Origin: Streptomyces cucumeris
GTDB lineage: Bacteria > Actinomycetota > Actinomycetes > Streptomycetales > Streptomycetaceae
Length of the DNA stretch: 64,000 bases
Assembly: GCF_024295805.1 (NCBI RefSeq)
Contig: NZ_JANCLX010000002.1
Location: 224,720-288,719 of the forward strand
Reading direction: 5' to 3'
This document shows, one piece after another, positions 53,522-62,617 of the stretch; the first letter of the stretch is position 1; every line of letters starts with the position of its first letter. Below the pieces are notes generated by a model. It was not told the origin of the DNA. It did not search any database and saw only the letters and a list, made by a program, of their open reading frames with translations. A program made the position numbers and the translations under genes.

Positions 53522-53538
53522 CGAGAATGCCATTCTCG
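53522..53538. promoter_or_regulatory. perfect inverted repeat upstream of aroA
   Basis: CGAGAAT-GCC-ATTCTCG, a 7-3-7 perfect inverted repeat 23 bases upstream of the aroA start, in a locally AT-richer stretch. It could be an operator. No known regulator motif is matched with confidence. Confidence 0.45.
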
Positions 53539-53615
53539 ATCAAAAGTGGCGAAACCCAGTCGAAACACAGAGCCACCCTTCTTGGCGCACGGGGTGCGCC
53601 GGGGGCTCGTACGGC

Positions 53616-54329
53616 TCACATCCCCAGCAGCCAGCGACCGCCGGCGAGCAGTGAGCACAGCGAGACGACGTGGAACAGCAGCAGCCAGGCACCGGCCGGA
53701 ATGCCGGTGAGCCGGGCCAGTTGGTCGGGGTCGGAGTCGTACGCGCCGCCGAGCCGGCGCTTGCGCTGGAGCTCGAAGGGCGGGCGGACACCGCCCAGCA
53801 GCAGGAACCACACCACCGCGTAGGCGAACGCCGCCTGGACATCCGGTCCGGTCAGCCAGGAGACCAGGAAGAAGGCGGCGCCGGTGAGGACGACGGTGAG
53901 CACGCCGTACGCGTTGCGGATCATCACCAGCATCGCGGCGAGCAGCGCCGTGGTCCCCCACAGCAGGGCGGTGATGTGGTTCGAGGCCAGCAGCCAGGCA
54001 CCGGCCAGCCCCAGCAGCGAGGGCGCGGTGTACCCGGCGGCCGCGGTGAGGATCATGCCCAGGCCGGTCGGCTTGCCGCGCGAGACGGTCAGCCCCGAGG
54101 TGTCGGAGTGCAGGCGTATGCCGTCCAGCCGCCGCCCGCTGAGCAGCGCGACCAGCCCGTGGCCGCCCTCGTGGGCGATGGTGATGGCGTTGCGGGATAT
54201 CCGCCAGGTCGTCCGGTAGACCACCACGGCCAGCGCGACGAGCCCGGTGGAGACGACCAGCCAGCTGGTGGGGTCCGGCTGGGTTCCGACGACGCGGTCC
54301 CACAGCTCGGCGGCGTTCGTGACGTCCAT
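53616..54329 (-). CDS. M50-type membrane zinc metallopeptidase
   Basis: A 237-residue integral membrane protein with about six helices. The metal motif HEGGH in [16 protein letters not shown] follows the second helix, and a second acidic motif near DSDPDQ is possible. It belongs to the M50B-like actinobacterial group without a PDZ domain. Substrate unknown. ATG at 54329; GAGGAG is about ten bases upstream. Confidence 0.85.
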   Translation of the reverse strand: MDVTNAAELWDRVVGTQPDPTSWLVVSTGLVALAVVVYRTTWRISRNAITIAHEGGHGLVALLSGRRLDGIRLHSDTSGLTVSRGKPTGLGMILTAAAGYTAPSLLGLAGAWLLASNHITALLWGTTALLAAMLVMIRNAYGVLTVVLTGAAFFLVSWLTGPDVQAAFAYAVVWFLLLGGVRPPFELQRKRRLGGAYDSDPDQLARLTGIPAGAWLLLFHVVSLCSLLAGGRWLLGM

Positions 54330-54439
54330 GGGCGGGCGGCTCCTCGCGGCTGGCGTTGCGGTCGGCCCCTGGCGGGCCGTCGGGCTCGATTCCCGGCTCG
54401 GCGGCCACCGGGCGCGGGCGTCGTGGCAGTGTGGCACCT

Positions 54440-55288
54440 ATGTGCGGTCGATACGCAGCGAGCCGGAAGCCGGAGGATCTCGCCGGGGCCTTCGGAGTGG
54501 AGAAGTGGGAGCCGGCGGAGACCCTGGCGCCCGACTGGAACGTCGCGCCCACCAAGGGTGTGTACGCGGTGCTCGAACGCCCCTTGAAAGACGCCGCGGA
54601 GCCGCGTCCGGTCCGCCAGCTCAGGGCGCTGAAGTGGGGGCTGGTGCCGTCCTGGGCGAAGTCGCCCGAGGGCGGGGTGAAGATGATCAACGCCAGGGCG
54701 GAGACGGTACACGAGAAGCCCTCGTACCGGCGGCCGTTCGCCTCGCGCCGCTGCATCCTGCCCGCCGACGGCTATTACGAGTGGGTGACCGGGTCCGGGG
54801 AGCGGCAGTTGGAGGAGAAGGGGAAGCGCAAGCGGCCGCGCAAGCAGCCGTACTTCGTGACCCCGGTGGACGGTTCGGTGATGGCGATGGCCGGGCTGTA
54901 CGAGTTCTGGCGGGACCGGACGCTGCCGGATGAGCACCCCCGGGCGTGGTGGGTGACCTGCACGGTGATCACCACGGAGGCGGAGCGGGAGCCGTTCGCC
55001 GAGGTGCCCGGCGCGCCGGCCGCCGGGGCATCGGCGGACGAGGGCGGCGGACCGCGTTCGCTGGCCGATATCCACCCCCGGATGCCGCTGGTGCTCACCG
55101 AGGACCGCTGGGCGGAGTGGCTCGATCCGGCCCGTACCGACCCGGACGATCTGCGTCCGCTGCTGGCCCCGCCGCCCGCGGGTCTGCTGCGCGCGTACCC
55201 GGTCGGGACCGGGGTCAGTGATGTCCGCAACAACGGCCCGGAGCTGCTGACGGAGCTGGAGGCGCCGGAGGAGGCCACGCTCTTCTGA
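54440..55288 (+). CDS. SRAP domain protein (HMCES/YedK type)
   Basis: A 282-residue SRAP protein that covalently caps abasic sites in single-stranded DNA through its N-terminal cysteine. After Met removal the catalytic C2 (MCGRY) is exposed, fixing the start. NARAETV carries the conserved Asn and Glu, and HPRMPLVL the active-site His. An extra basic loop ([12 protein letters not shown]) is present around residue 130. It is probably an SOS-linked repair function. Confidence 0.93.
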   Translation: MCGRYAASRKPEDLAGAFGVEKWEPAETLAPDWNVAPTKGVYAVLERPLKDAAEPRPVRQLRALKWGLVPSWAKSPEGGVKMINARAETVHEKPSYRRPFASRRCILPADGYYEWVTGSGERQLEEKGKRKRPRKQPYFVTPVDGSVMAMAGLYEFWRDRTLPDEHPRAWWVTCTVITTEAEREPFAEVPGAPAAGASADEGGGPRSLADIHPRMPLVLTEDRWAEWLDPARTDPDDLRPLLAPPPAGLLRAYPVGTGVSDVRNNGPELLTELEAPEEATLF

Positions 55289-55331
55289 CGCCTTCCGCGC
55301 TGTGTGCCCCGTGGCACGGCAGGATGGCCGG

Positions 55332-55979
55332 GTGAGTACGAAGACGACCGAAACCGTGCCGACCCCGGTCGGCGATGCCCGTATCACCTGGCATCGCGTC
55401 CCCGGCGCCCGTGCCGTGCTGGCCGTGAGCCATGGCGCGGGCGGCGGGATCGAAGCGCGGGACCTGCGTGCCCTGGCCGCCGGGCTGCCCGCACACGGGG
55501 TGAGCGTCGCGCTGGTGGAGCAGCCCTGGCGGGTGGCCGGGAAGAAGGTCGCGCCCGCGCCGAAGACGCTCGACACCGGATGGCGCGCCCTGTGGCCCGC
55601 GCTGGAGAAGGCCGGGCTCCCGGTGGTCGCGGGCGGCCGCAGCGCGGGCGCCCGGGTGGCCTGCCGGACCGCCCGTGAGCTGGGCGCGGCCGCCGTGCTG
55701 GCACTGTCCTTCCCGCTGCATCCACCGGGCAGGCCGGAGAAGTCCCGTGCGGAGGAGCTGCTGGGGGCCGGGGTGCCCACCCTGGTGGTCCAGGGCGGCC
55801 GGGACCCCTTCGGCCGCCCCGAGGAGTTCCCCCGGCTGCCCGCCGGGAGCGAACTGGTCGAGGTGCCCCACGGCGACCACGGCTTCGCGGTGCCGAAGTC
55901 GGCCGGTATCGGTGAGGCGGAGACCCTCGCGGTGATCACCGAGGCGGTCACCGGCTGGCTGCCCCGGGCTCTGGGCTGA
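55332..55979 (+). CDS. alpha/beta-hydrolase (Tex30/KANL3-like)
   Basis: A 215-residue alpha/beta-hydrolase of the short Tex30-like type. AVSHGAGGG is the oxyanion segment, GGRSAGARV has the nucleophile Ser, VVQGGRDPF the Asp, and PHGDHGF the His. GTG at 55332 with AGGATGG upstream. It follows the SRAP gene by 43 bases. Substrate unknown. Confidence 0.85.
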   Translation: MSTKTTETVPTPVGDARITWHRVPGARAVLAVSHGAGGGIEARDLRALAAGLPAHGVSVALVEQPWRVAGKKVAPAPKTLDTGWRALWPALEKAGLPVVAGGRSAGARVACRTARELGAAAVLALSFPLHPPGRPEKSRAEELLGAGVPTLVVQGGRDPFGRPEEFPRLPAGSELVEVPHGDHGFAVPKSAGIGEAETLAVITEAVTGWLPRALG

Positions 55980-56102
55980 CCGGACCGGCTGGGGCCTGGC
56001 GGGTCGGCAAGGTTCGGCCGGGTCCCGCTTCCCCCCCCGGTGGCCGGGTCCTCCGGGTCCGGCCCGGGGCCCGCAGGACCCGGCATTTCCGGGCTCGGAC
56101 CG

Positions 56103-56128
56103 GGAATGCCGGGGGCGGGTCCGGTGTT
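56103..56128 (+). promoter_or_regulatory. sigma-R-dependent sigR promoter (p2-like)
   Basis: GGAAT (56103-56107) and GTT (56126-56128) with an 18-base spacer, 59 bases before the upstream ATG of sigR. It matches the known autoregulated sigR promoter, so oxidation of RsrA would raise SigR output from here. Confidence 0.88.
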
Positions 56129-56187
56129 GCACGGGACATCGGTATTCACCGCGCGATGGCACCGCACGAGGAAAGGGAGTTCCCCGC

Positions 56188-57042
56188 ATGGGTTCGCTTG
56201 CTTGCCCGGCCCGCCCGCACGCCGCTGACCTGGAGTGGACGCAAGCGGAGGCGGCGCAGACCGCGAAGATTGGAGCGGCGGGCGGACCGGAAGGTCGTCT
56301 ATTCTCCGATTCGAGCGGGTCCGCATCCGGCCCCGCCCCGAAGCTGGAGGAGGTGGGTCAGGTCACTGGGACCGACGCAGGGACCGACGGCGTCAACGAG
56401 GGAGAGCCGGCCGAGCGGCCGCAGGAGACCGCCGCCGAGCGCAATGCGCGCTTCGAGCGGGACGCGCTCACCTTCCTCGACCAGATGTACTCCGCCGCGT
56501 TGCGCATGACGCGTAATCCGGCCGATGCCGAGGACCTCGTACAGGAGACGTACGCGAAGGCGTACGGCTCCTTCCATCAGTTCCGTGAGGGCACCAACCT
56601 CAAGGCGTGGTTGTACCGCATCCTCACCAACACCTTCATCAACTCGTACCGCAAGAAGCAGCGGGAACCGCAGCGCAGCGCGGCCGAGGAGATCGAGGAC
56701 TGGCAGCTCGCGCGCGCCGAGTCGCATATGTCGACGGGGCTGCGTTCGGCCGAGTCCCAGGCCCTCGACCACCTGCCGGATTCGGACGTCAAGGAGGCCC
56801 TCCAGGCCATCCCCGAGGAGTTCCGTATCGCGGTGTACCTCGCGGATGTCGAGGGGTTTGCGTACAAGGAGATCGCCGACATCATGGGGACACCCATCGG
56901 TACGGTGATGTCCCGCCTGCACCGGGGGCGCCGTCAGCTGCGTGAACTGCTGGAGGACTACGCGCGTGGGCGCGGGCTGGTCCCGGCGGGCGCGTCCGCC
57001 GCGGCGGACGAGTCGCACGATCGGAAAGGCGCGGGCTCATGA
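56188..57042 (+). CDS. sigR: ECF sigma factor SigR, with alternative long form
   Basis: A group IV sigma factor for disulfide stress. Region 2 ([21 protein letters not shown] ... [16 protein letters not shown]) and region 4 ([20 protein letters not shown]) are complete. Two starts are plausible. ATG 56188 gives 284 residues. GTG 56353 ([10 protein letters not shown], with GGAGG close by) gives 229 residues, the classical SigR length. The extension is 55 residues, as in the S. coelicolor sigma-R-prime form made from the inducible promoter and known to be short-lived. The 3' end overlaps rsrA by ATGA. Confidence 0.97.
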   Translation: MGSLACPARPHAADLEWTQAEAAQTAKIGAAGGPEGRLFSDSSGSASGPAPKLEEVGQVTGTDAGTDGVNEGEPAERPQETAAERNARFERDALTFLDQMYSAALRMTRNPADAEDLVQETYAKAYGSFHQFREGTNLKAWLYRILTNTFINSYRKKQREPQRSAAEEIEDWQLARAESHMSTGLRSAESQALDHLPDSDVKEALQAIPEEFRIAVYLADVEGFAYKEIADIMGTPIGTVMSRLHRGRRQLRELLEDYARGRGLVPAGASAAADESHDRKGAGS

Positions 57043-57368
57043 GCTGCGGAGAGCCGCACGAGACGGATTGCTCCGAGGTCCTCGACCATCTCTACGAGTT
57101 CCTCGATCACGAGATGCCGGACGGCGACTGCGCCAAGTTCGAGGTGCATTTCGACGAGTGCTCCCCGTGCCTGGAGAAGTACGGTCTGGAGAAGGCCGTG
57201 AAGAAGCTGGTCAAGCGGTGCTGCGGCCATGACGACGTGCCCAGCGACCTCCGGTCGAAGGTGATGGGCCGGATCGAGCTGATCCGGTCCGGCCAGGCGG
57301 TTCCCGAGCGGGAGATCACCGCGGAGACCCCCGCCCCGGAGAACGCCCCCAGCACCGCCCAGGAGTGA
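57039..57368 (+). CDS. rsrA: zinc-binding anti-sigma factor RsrA
   Basis: A 109-residue ZAS-family redox anti-sigma factor. The cysteines are C3, C11, C31, C41, C44, C61 and C62 and the zinc His is H37, the same positions as in S. coelicolor RsrA. In reduced form with zinc it holds SigR; oxidation forms a disulfide between C11 and C44 (or C41), releases zinc and frees SigR. Start is the ATGA overlap with sigR. The two are co-translated. Confidence 0.97.
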   Translation: MSCGEPHETDCSEVLDHLYEFLDHEMPDGDCAKFEVHFDECSPCLEKYGLEKAVKKLVKRCCGHDDVPSDLRSKVMGRIELIRSGQAVPEREITAETPAPENAPSTAQE

Positions 57369-57403
57369 TCCGCACCGCCCCGGAGTGATCCGCGGCGGAG
57401 TGT

Positions 57404-57429
57404 GACCACCACGGGGTGCCACGGTGGTC
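57404..57429 (+). terminator. weak hairpin after rsrA
   Basis: GACCACC (57404-57410) pairs with GGTGGTC (57423-57429) over an imperfect GC-rich interior. It is a candidate end of the sigR-rsrA transcript, without T-tract. Confidence 0.4.
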
Positions 57430-57563
57430 CGATCATCACCCGAAGGTGTGCAATCGGGCGGCTCGCCCGGTCGTCACCGCCGCTCGCGGCTCTATCCTCC
57501 CGAATCTGACCCGCCCCGCCCGTGAGGGGCGCAGGGCGGACCCTGGACCGGGAGGAGGGCGCC

Positions 57564-58958
57564 GTGCGGGCACTTCCTCTCGGGGCGCGCATCTACGTTC
57601 TGTGCGCCGTATTCACCGCCGCGGTGTGCGCCGCCCCCGTGCTCCGGCCCCAGGCCGCCGTCCCCTGGGCCACCGTCGTCCTCCTCGCCGCGGTCTACGC
57701 GGCGGGAGCCCGCGGCACCCGGGCCCCGTGGCCGGAGTGGTACAGCCCCGTGCTTCTGGCCGGGGCTTTTCTGCTGCCACCCGCCGCGGCCGCTCTCGTC
57801 GCCGTCCCGGGTGCGCTGCTCGCGCCGGTCGAACGGCGCCCGGCCGGGGTGCGCCGGATCTGGCACGCCGCACAGCAGGCCGTGGCCGTCTGGGCCGCCG
57901 CACGGACGTTCGGCGCACTCGGCGGACGGGCGGCGCTCGACGCCGTCCCAGCGCCCGGCGCACCCGGCTTCCCGTCCGCCCTGGCCGCCGCGACCGCCGC
58001 CGCGCTGGTGCTCTGCCTGGCCGTGATCGTCCTGGAGTGCGGGGTGCTGGTCAGCGCCGAGCGGCACTCCCCGCGCGCCGCCTGGCGCGGCCGGGTCCTC
58101 GGCTCGCTCGTCCCGCACCTGGTGCACGGTCCGGCGGGGCTGGCCATGGCGGTGCTCTGGCACAGCCCCTACGGACCGCCCGCGGCGCTGCTGGTGCTGC
58201 TGCCGATGTACGTCTCCGCCTGCGTCTTCGCCCTCTACCACCGGGAGCGCGGCGCCCACCAGGCGACCATCCGCGCCCTCGTCCAGGCCGTCGACATCAA
58301 GGACCGCTACACCCGCGGGCACAGCGAACGCGTCGGCCGCGCCTCGGCGATGATCGCCCGCGAGCTGGGCATGCGCGGTGACCGGCTGGAGGCGCTGCGG
58401 ATCGCGGGCATCCTCCACGACGTGGGCAAGCTGGGCGTGCCCACCCGGATCCTGCGCAAGAACGGGCCGCTGACCCCCGAGGAGCGCCGGATCATCGAGC
58501 TGCACCCCGAGTACGGCCATGAGATGGTCCGCGGCATCGGCTTCCTGGGCGAGGCGCGCGCGGCCATCCTGCACCACCATGAACGGCTGGACGGCACCGG
58601 CTATCCGTACGGGCTGGCCGGAACGCAGATCCCGGAGTTCGCCCGGGTGGTCGCGGTGGCCGACGCCTTCGACGCGATGACCTCCACGCGTACGTACCGG
58701 CGGGGGCGGCCGGTGGCCACCGCGGTCGAGGAGCTCAAGCGGTGCGCGGGCTCGCATTTCGACCCCCGGATGGTGCGGGCCTTCTCCCGCGCCCTGGACC
58801 GGCACGGCTGGCACGCCGCCGTCACGGCGGACGCCGCCGGTGAGGAGCGCGGAAACGCTCCGGCAGACCCGTCGCGGGCCCTGCCCGAACCCGCCGTCGC
58901 GGCGACCCGCGGCGGATCCGCCGCAGCCCGCCCGGACACCACGGACGGTGCGCCGTGA
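57564..58958 (+). CDS. membrane HD-GYP phosphohydrolase
   Basis: A 464-residue protein. About seven hydrophobic helices in the first ~230 residues are followed by a cytoplasmic HD-GYP domain. GHSERVG, ILHDVGK (H285, D286), HPEYGHEMV, HHHERLDGTGYPYGL and VVAVADAFDAMTS make a complete metal site with the GYP motif. Such enzymes hydrolyse cyclic dinucleotides such as c-di-GMP, though some act on other nucleotides. GTG at 57564 follows GGGAGG. It overlaps the next HD gene by GTGA. Confidence 0.92.
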   Translation: MRALPLGARIYVLCAVFTAAVCAAPVLRPQAAVPWATVVLLAAVYAAGARGTRAPWPEWYSPVLLAGAFLLPPAAAALVAVPGALLAPVERRPAGVRRIWHAAQQAVAVWAAARTFGALGGRAALDAVPAPGAPGFPSALAAATAAALVLCLAVIVLECGVLVSAERHSPRAAWRGRVLGSLVPHLVHGPAGLAMAVLWHSPYGPPAALLVLLPMYVSACVFALYHRERGAHQATIRALVQAVDIKDRYTRGHSERVGRASAMIARELGMRGDRLEALRIAGILHDVGKLGVPTRILRKNGPLTPEERRIIELHPEYGHEMVRGIGFLGEARAAILHHHERLDGTGYPYGLAGTQIPEFARVVAVADAFDAMTSTRTYRRGRPVATAVEELKRCAGSHFDPRMVRAFSRALDRHGWHAAVTADAAGEERGNAPADPSRALPEPAVAATRGGSAAARPDTTDGAP

Positions 58959-60628
58959 CCGCCGGGCGCGATCCCGCCGACGAGCGCCGCGCCCGCGACG
59001 AGAGCGCCGCCGGGCACATCGCACGCGGTCGGGCGCACCGCCCCCCGGCCCGGGGGCCGCTGCGACGGCCCGGGACACGGGAGACCACCGCGCCGGCCGG
59101 GGCCCGCGGGGTGCCCGGACCGGCGGGCCCCGCCGATACGGCCGGTTCCACCGACGCCACCCCCGGCGCGGGTCCGCCGGGCTCCCGCGCGGACCGGACG
59201 GCCGCGCGGCGGTTCACCGACCCCCTCGATCGGCTCGCCGGGCGGCACATCCGGGCGGTGGGCCGGTCGCGGCGGGGCGGGATCCGGGGCGCGGCCGAGG
59301 GCGAGCGCCGGACCGGGGCCCTCACCGTGGCCGCGGTGTACGGCGCCGCCGGGGCGCTCGCCGTCGTCGCGCTCGGCTGGACCGAGTGGCACGGGGTGCG
59401 CGAACCGGAGGCGGCGCTCGCCTTCGGGGTGCTCATCGCCGTCGGGGAGGCCATCCGGTGCGCCGATGTCCCGCCCGCGCTCCCGCGCGCGAGCGGAGAG
59501 CACGAACAGCGCGGAGAGCCCGCGCCGGTGGCCGCCGCGGGCGCCCTGGGCTACGCCCTGCTGGGACACCTCGACGGGCAGCCCACCACCCACGGGGTCC
59601 TCCAGGTCGTCACCGTCGTCGTGGCCGCCTCCCTGGCGGGCATGGTGCCGCGGCTGGCGCTGGGCTGCCCGGCCGACCCCGGGCACACCGCCCGCCGGGT
59701 GCTCACCGTCGCGTTCGCCGCCACCTGCTTCCAACCGCTGCACCACACCGGCCGGTTGACCTCCTGGTTCGGCCAGGGGGCGGCCACGGTCGGCTATTTG
59801 CTCGCACTGCTGGCCCTGACCGCGCTGTGCGACGCCGTGCTGGCCGCCGCGCTGGCCCGCGCCCGTACCGGCTGGCCGTACGTCCCGCTGCTCCGCGACG
59901 AGCTGTGGGCGCTGCCCGGGGTCGGGTCGGCGATCTGCGCGACCGGGGTGGTGATGGCGCTGGGGGTCGCCGTCGCCGGGCTGGGGGCGCTTCCGGTGCT
60001 GTCGGTGCCGCTGCTGCTGATCCAGTACGCGTTCCGCCGTTACGCGGGCATACGGGCCACCTACCGGCAGACCATCGCCTCGCTGGCCCGCTCCACCGAG
60101 ATAGCCGGGTACACCCCCGCGGGCCATGCCCGTACGGTCGCCGGGCTCAGCCGGGCCGTCGGCCGTGAGCTGGGACTCTCCGAACCGGCGCTGACCGTGC
60201 TGGAGTACGCGGCGCTGATGCACGACATCGGGCAGCTCTCCCTGGTGGACCCGGTCCCCGCCGGGGCCACCGAACCGCTGCCGGGGGCGGAACAGCGCAG
60301 AATCGCCCTGCTGGGAGGTGCTGTGGTGCGCCAGACCGGGGTACCCGCCGAGGTGGCGGTGATCGTCGAGCGGCAGGCCGACCCGTACCGGGACCAGCCG
60401 CTCACCGCGCGTATCGTGCGCGCGGTGAACGCGTACACCGAGCTGGCGACCGCCCCGGCGGCAGGGCCGGACGGCCCGGCGGGCACCGCGGGAGCGGCCC
60501 CGCTGCACGCCCTGGAGCGGCTGCGGCTGGCCACGGCCCGTGACTTCGACCCGGCGGTGGTCGAGGCGCTCGCCACGGTGCTGTCCAGCCCGGTGCGGGG
60601 CCGGTCCCCGCTGAGAACTCGCGGGTAA
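58955..60628 (+). CDS. degenerate HD-domain membrane protein
   Basis: A 557-residue protein translationally coupled (GTGA) to the active HD-GYP gene. The first ~100 residues are disordered and Pro/Arg/Ala-rich, then about seven transmembrane helices (~115-365) and an HD-like domain. GHARTVAGLSRAVGRELGL and LMHDIGQ recall the active neighbour, but Lys of HDxGK is Gln, the HHHE/GYP block reads VERQADPYRDQ, and later ligands are absent. It is probably catalytically dead and acts as a sensor or partner of the first protein. Confidence 0.82.
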   Translation: MTAGRDPADERRARDESAAGHIARGRAHRPPARGPLRRPGTRETTAPAGARGVPGPAGPADTAGSTDATPGAGPPGSRADRTAARRFTDPLDRLAGRHIRAVGRSRRGGIRGAAEGERRTGALTVAAVYGAAGALAVVALGWTEWHGVREPEAALAFGVLIAVGEAIRCADVPPALPRASGEHEQRGEPAPVAAAGALGYALLGHLDGQPTTHGVLQVVTVVVAASLAGMVPRLALGCPADPGHTARRVLTVAFAATCFQPLHHTGRLTSWFGQGAATVGYLLALLALTALCDAVLAAALARARTGWPYVPLLRDELWALPGVGSAICATGVVMALGVAVAGLGALPVLSVPLLLIQYAFRRYAGIRATYRQTIASLARSTEIAGYTPAGHARTVAGLSRAVGRELGLSEPALTVLEYAALMHDIGQLSLVDPVPAGATEPLPGAEQRRIALLGGAVVRQTGVPAEVAVIVERQADPYRDQPLTARIVRAVNAYTELATAPAAGPDGPAGTAGAAPLHALERLRLATARDFDPAVVEALATVLSSPVRGRSPLRTRG

Positions 60629-60749
60629 TGAGCGGGTGTCCCAAGAGGCATGGTTGGATGCGAGGAGAGGGGTGTCGGGCCGATGGCCGGTGGCAAGGAG
60701 GTGTGGTGGGCATCGTGTCCCGGCCGAAGCGAGAGGGGCCGGGCTGAGA

Positions 60750-60850
60750 TGTCCGCGAATGTGTGGCAGGTTGTCCCCCAGGGAGGGCGACGCCGTCCGC
60801 GAAGGCATCTGGTTCGGGACTACTTCGATACCGGCAGGCGGGAATCGTGA
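60750..60850 (+). other. possible 33-codon ORF overlapping the TPR gene start
   Basis: ATG at 60750 encodes MSANVWQVVPQGGRRRPRRH and 13 more residues; its TGA (60848-60850) overlaps the GTG of the next gene as GTGA. No convincing ribosome site is seen. It may be a coupling leader or chance. The frame is also open further upstream. Confidence 0.25.
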
Positions 60851-61833
60851 AGATCTTCGGCAAGGTACGGCACCGGCCGTCCGCCTCATGGCGGCAGGCC
60901 ACGGACCGTGCGTTCACGCTCATCGGCGACGGCCGGTACGAGGACGCGGGCGCGCTGCTGACCCGCGCCGCCGATCTGGAGCCGTGGCTGTCGGAGTCCT
61001 GGTTCAACCTGGCCCTGCTGCACAAGTTCCGGCACGACTGGGAGCAGGCCCGCGCCGCCGGGCTGCGCGCGGTCGCGCTGCTGGACCGGGAGACCGGCGC
61101 TCCCGACTGGTGGAACGTGGGCATCGCCGCCACCGCCCTCCAGGACTGGCCGCTGGCGCGCCGCGCCTGGCAGGCGTACGGGCTCAAGGTGCCCGGTGAG
61201 GCGTCCGCGTCCGGTGAGCCGCTGGGCATGGAGCTGGGCAGCGCTGCGGTGCGGCTGTCGCCGGAGGGCGAGGCCGAGGTGGTCTGGGGCCGCAGGCTGG
61301 ACCCGGCCCGGATCGAGGTGCTGTCCATCCCGCTGCCGTCCTCCGGGCGGCGCTGGGGCGAGGTGGTGCTGCACGACGGCGTGCCCCACGGTGAACGGGT
61401 GACCTCCGCGGGCCCGGCCTACCCCGTCTTCGACGAGATCGAGCTGTGGGCGCCGTCCCCGGTGCCCACCTGGGTGGTGCTGCTGGAGGCGGCCACCGAG
61501 GCCGACCGGGACGCCCTGGAGCGGCTCGCCGCGGACGCGGGCTTCGCCGCCGAGGACTGGTCGTCCTCGGTGCGGCTGCTGTGCCGCTCCTGTTCGGAGA
61601 GCCGGATGCCCAGCGACGAGGGCGAGGGCGAGCACCTGGACCCGCACGACCACAGCGAGCCGGGCCACCCCGGGCCGCTGGGGCACCGTACGGCGGGCTC
61701 GGGCTCGCTGTGGGTCGCCGAGCGCGAATGCGGGATCGCCGCGCCGAGCGGGCTGGTGCGGGGGCTGCTGGACGGCTGGGTCGCCGACAGCCCGGACACC
61801 CGTGAGTGGCGGGATCTGGAAGAGGTCTGCTGA
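60847..61833 (+). CDS. TPR-like protein of unknown function
   Basis: A 328-residue soluble protein. Residues ~10-120 form three or four TPR-like helical hairpins (RAFTLIGDGRYEDAGALLTR; SWFNLALLHKFRHDWEQA; WNVGIAATALQDWPLARRAW). The remaining ~200 residues are a separate acidic domain with a conserved-looking LCRSCSESRMP cysteine pair and an Asp/Glu/His-rich loop near 260-280. GTG at 60847. It precedes def by 74 bases in the same direction; no functional link is evident. Confidence 0.8.
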   Translation: MKIFGKVRHRPSASWRQATDRAFTLIGDGRYEDAGALLTRAADLEPWLSESWFNLALLHKFRHDWEQARAAGLRAVALLDRETGAPDWWNVGIAATALQDWPLARRAWQAYGLKVPGEASASGEPLGMELGSAAVRLSPEGEAEVVWGRRLDPARIEVLSIPLPSSGRRWGEVVLHDGVPHGERVTSAGPAYPVFDEIELWAPSPVPTWVVLLEAATEADRDALERLAADAGFAAEDWSSSVRLLCRSCSESRMPSDEGEGEHLDPHDHSEPGHPGPLGHRTAGSGSLWVAERECGIAAPSGLVRGLLDGWVADSPDTREWRDLEEVC

Positions 61834-61907
61834 CGCCCGTGTCACTCCGGGCGGGCCGTACTCTGTAGGGCGACGCATCAGGGTTGAAGGAAGGCGTACG
61901 GCGGACG

Positions 61908-62537
61908 ATGTCGCAGCAAGGGACTGAACAGCAGGTGGACGGCGAGTTCATCGTGGACACGGAGAACTGCGAGGAGCGCGAGCGGGCCTACCGCGAGCGC
62001 GGCACCGCCCGCCCGATCACCGTCGTCGGCAATCCGGTGCTGCACCGCGAGTGCCAGGAGGTCACCGAGTTCGGTGACGACCTGGCGCGGCTCGTGGACG
62101 ACATGTTCGCCAGCCAGCGGGCGGCGGAGGGCGTGGGCCTGGCCGCCAACCAGATCGGCGTGGACCTGAAGGTCTTCGTCTACGACTGCATGGACGACGA
62201 GGGCGTCCGGCACGTCGGCGTGGTCTGCAACCCGGTGCTGGACGAGCTGCCCGCCGAGAGCCGGGTGCTGGACGACTCCAACGAGGGCTGCCTGTCCGTC
62301 CCCTCCGCCTACGCCGAGCTGCCCCGCCCGGACGTCGCCGTGGTCCGCGGCCAGGATGCCGAGGGCAAGCCGATCGCGGTGCGCGGCACCGGCTACTTCG
62401 CCCGCTGCCTCCAGCACGAGACCGACCACCTCTACGGCCGCCTCTACATCGACCGGCTCTCCAAGCGCGACCGCAAGGACGTGCTGCGGCAGATGGCCGA
62501 GGGCACCCCGCGCTACGAGACCGTGCCCAACGACTGA
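61908..62537 (+). CDS. def: peptide deformylase
   Basis: A 209-residue peptide deformylase that removes the N-formyl group from new proteins. All three family motifs are intact: GVGLAANQ (75-82), EGCLS (126-130, metal C128) and QHETDH (169-174, metal H170/H174 and catalytic E171). The first ~35 residues are an extra N-terminal arm. ATG at 61908; a TTG at 61884 is possible. Confidence 0.95.
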   Translation: MSQQGTEQQVDGEFIVDTENCEERERAYRERGTARPITVVGNPVLHRECQEVTEFGDDLARLVDDMFASQRAAEGVGLAANQIGVDLKVFVYDCMDDEGVRHVGVVCNPVLDELPAESRVLDDSNEGCLSVPSAYAELPRPDVAVVRGQDAEGKPIAVRGTGYFARCLQHETDHLYGRLYIDRLSKRDRKDVLRQMAEGTPRYETVPND

Positions 62538-62557
62538 GCGCGCCCCCACCCGACGCA

Positions 62558-62594
62558 CCACGGGCCGGACCCCACCGAGGGGTCCGGCCCGTGG
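62558..62594. terminator. bidirectional hairpin between def and nrdB
   Basis: Sixteen-base perfect arms (62558-62573 and 62579-62594) around ACCGA lie between the convergent def and nrdB genes. Confidence 0.85.
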
Positions 62595-62617
62595 CGCGTA
62601 CGCGGTGGGTCAGCCGG

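Noticed and set aside
53522..53538. Zur or Nur box at the aroA repeat
   Set aside because: Zur boxes have a 7-1-7 layout around a single base; this repeat has three central bases, and aroA is not a metal-related gene.
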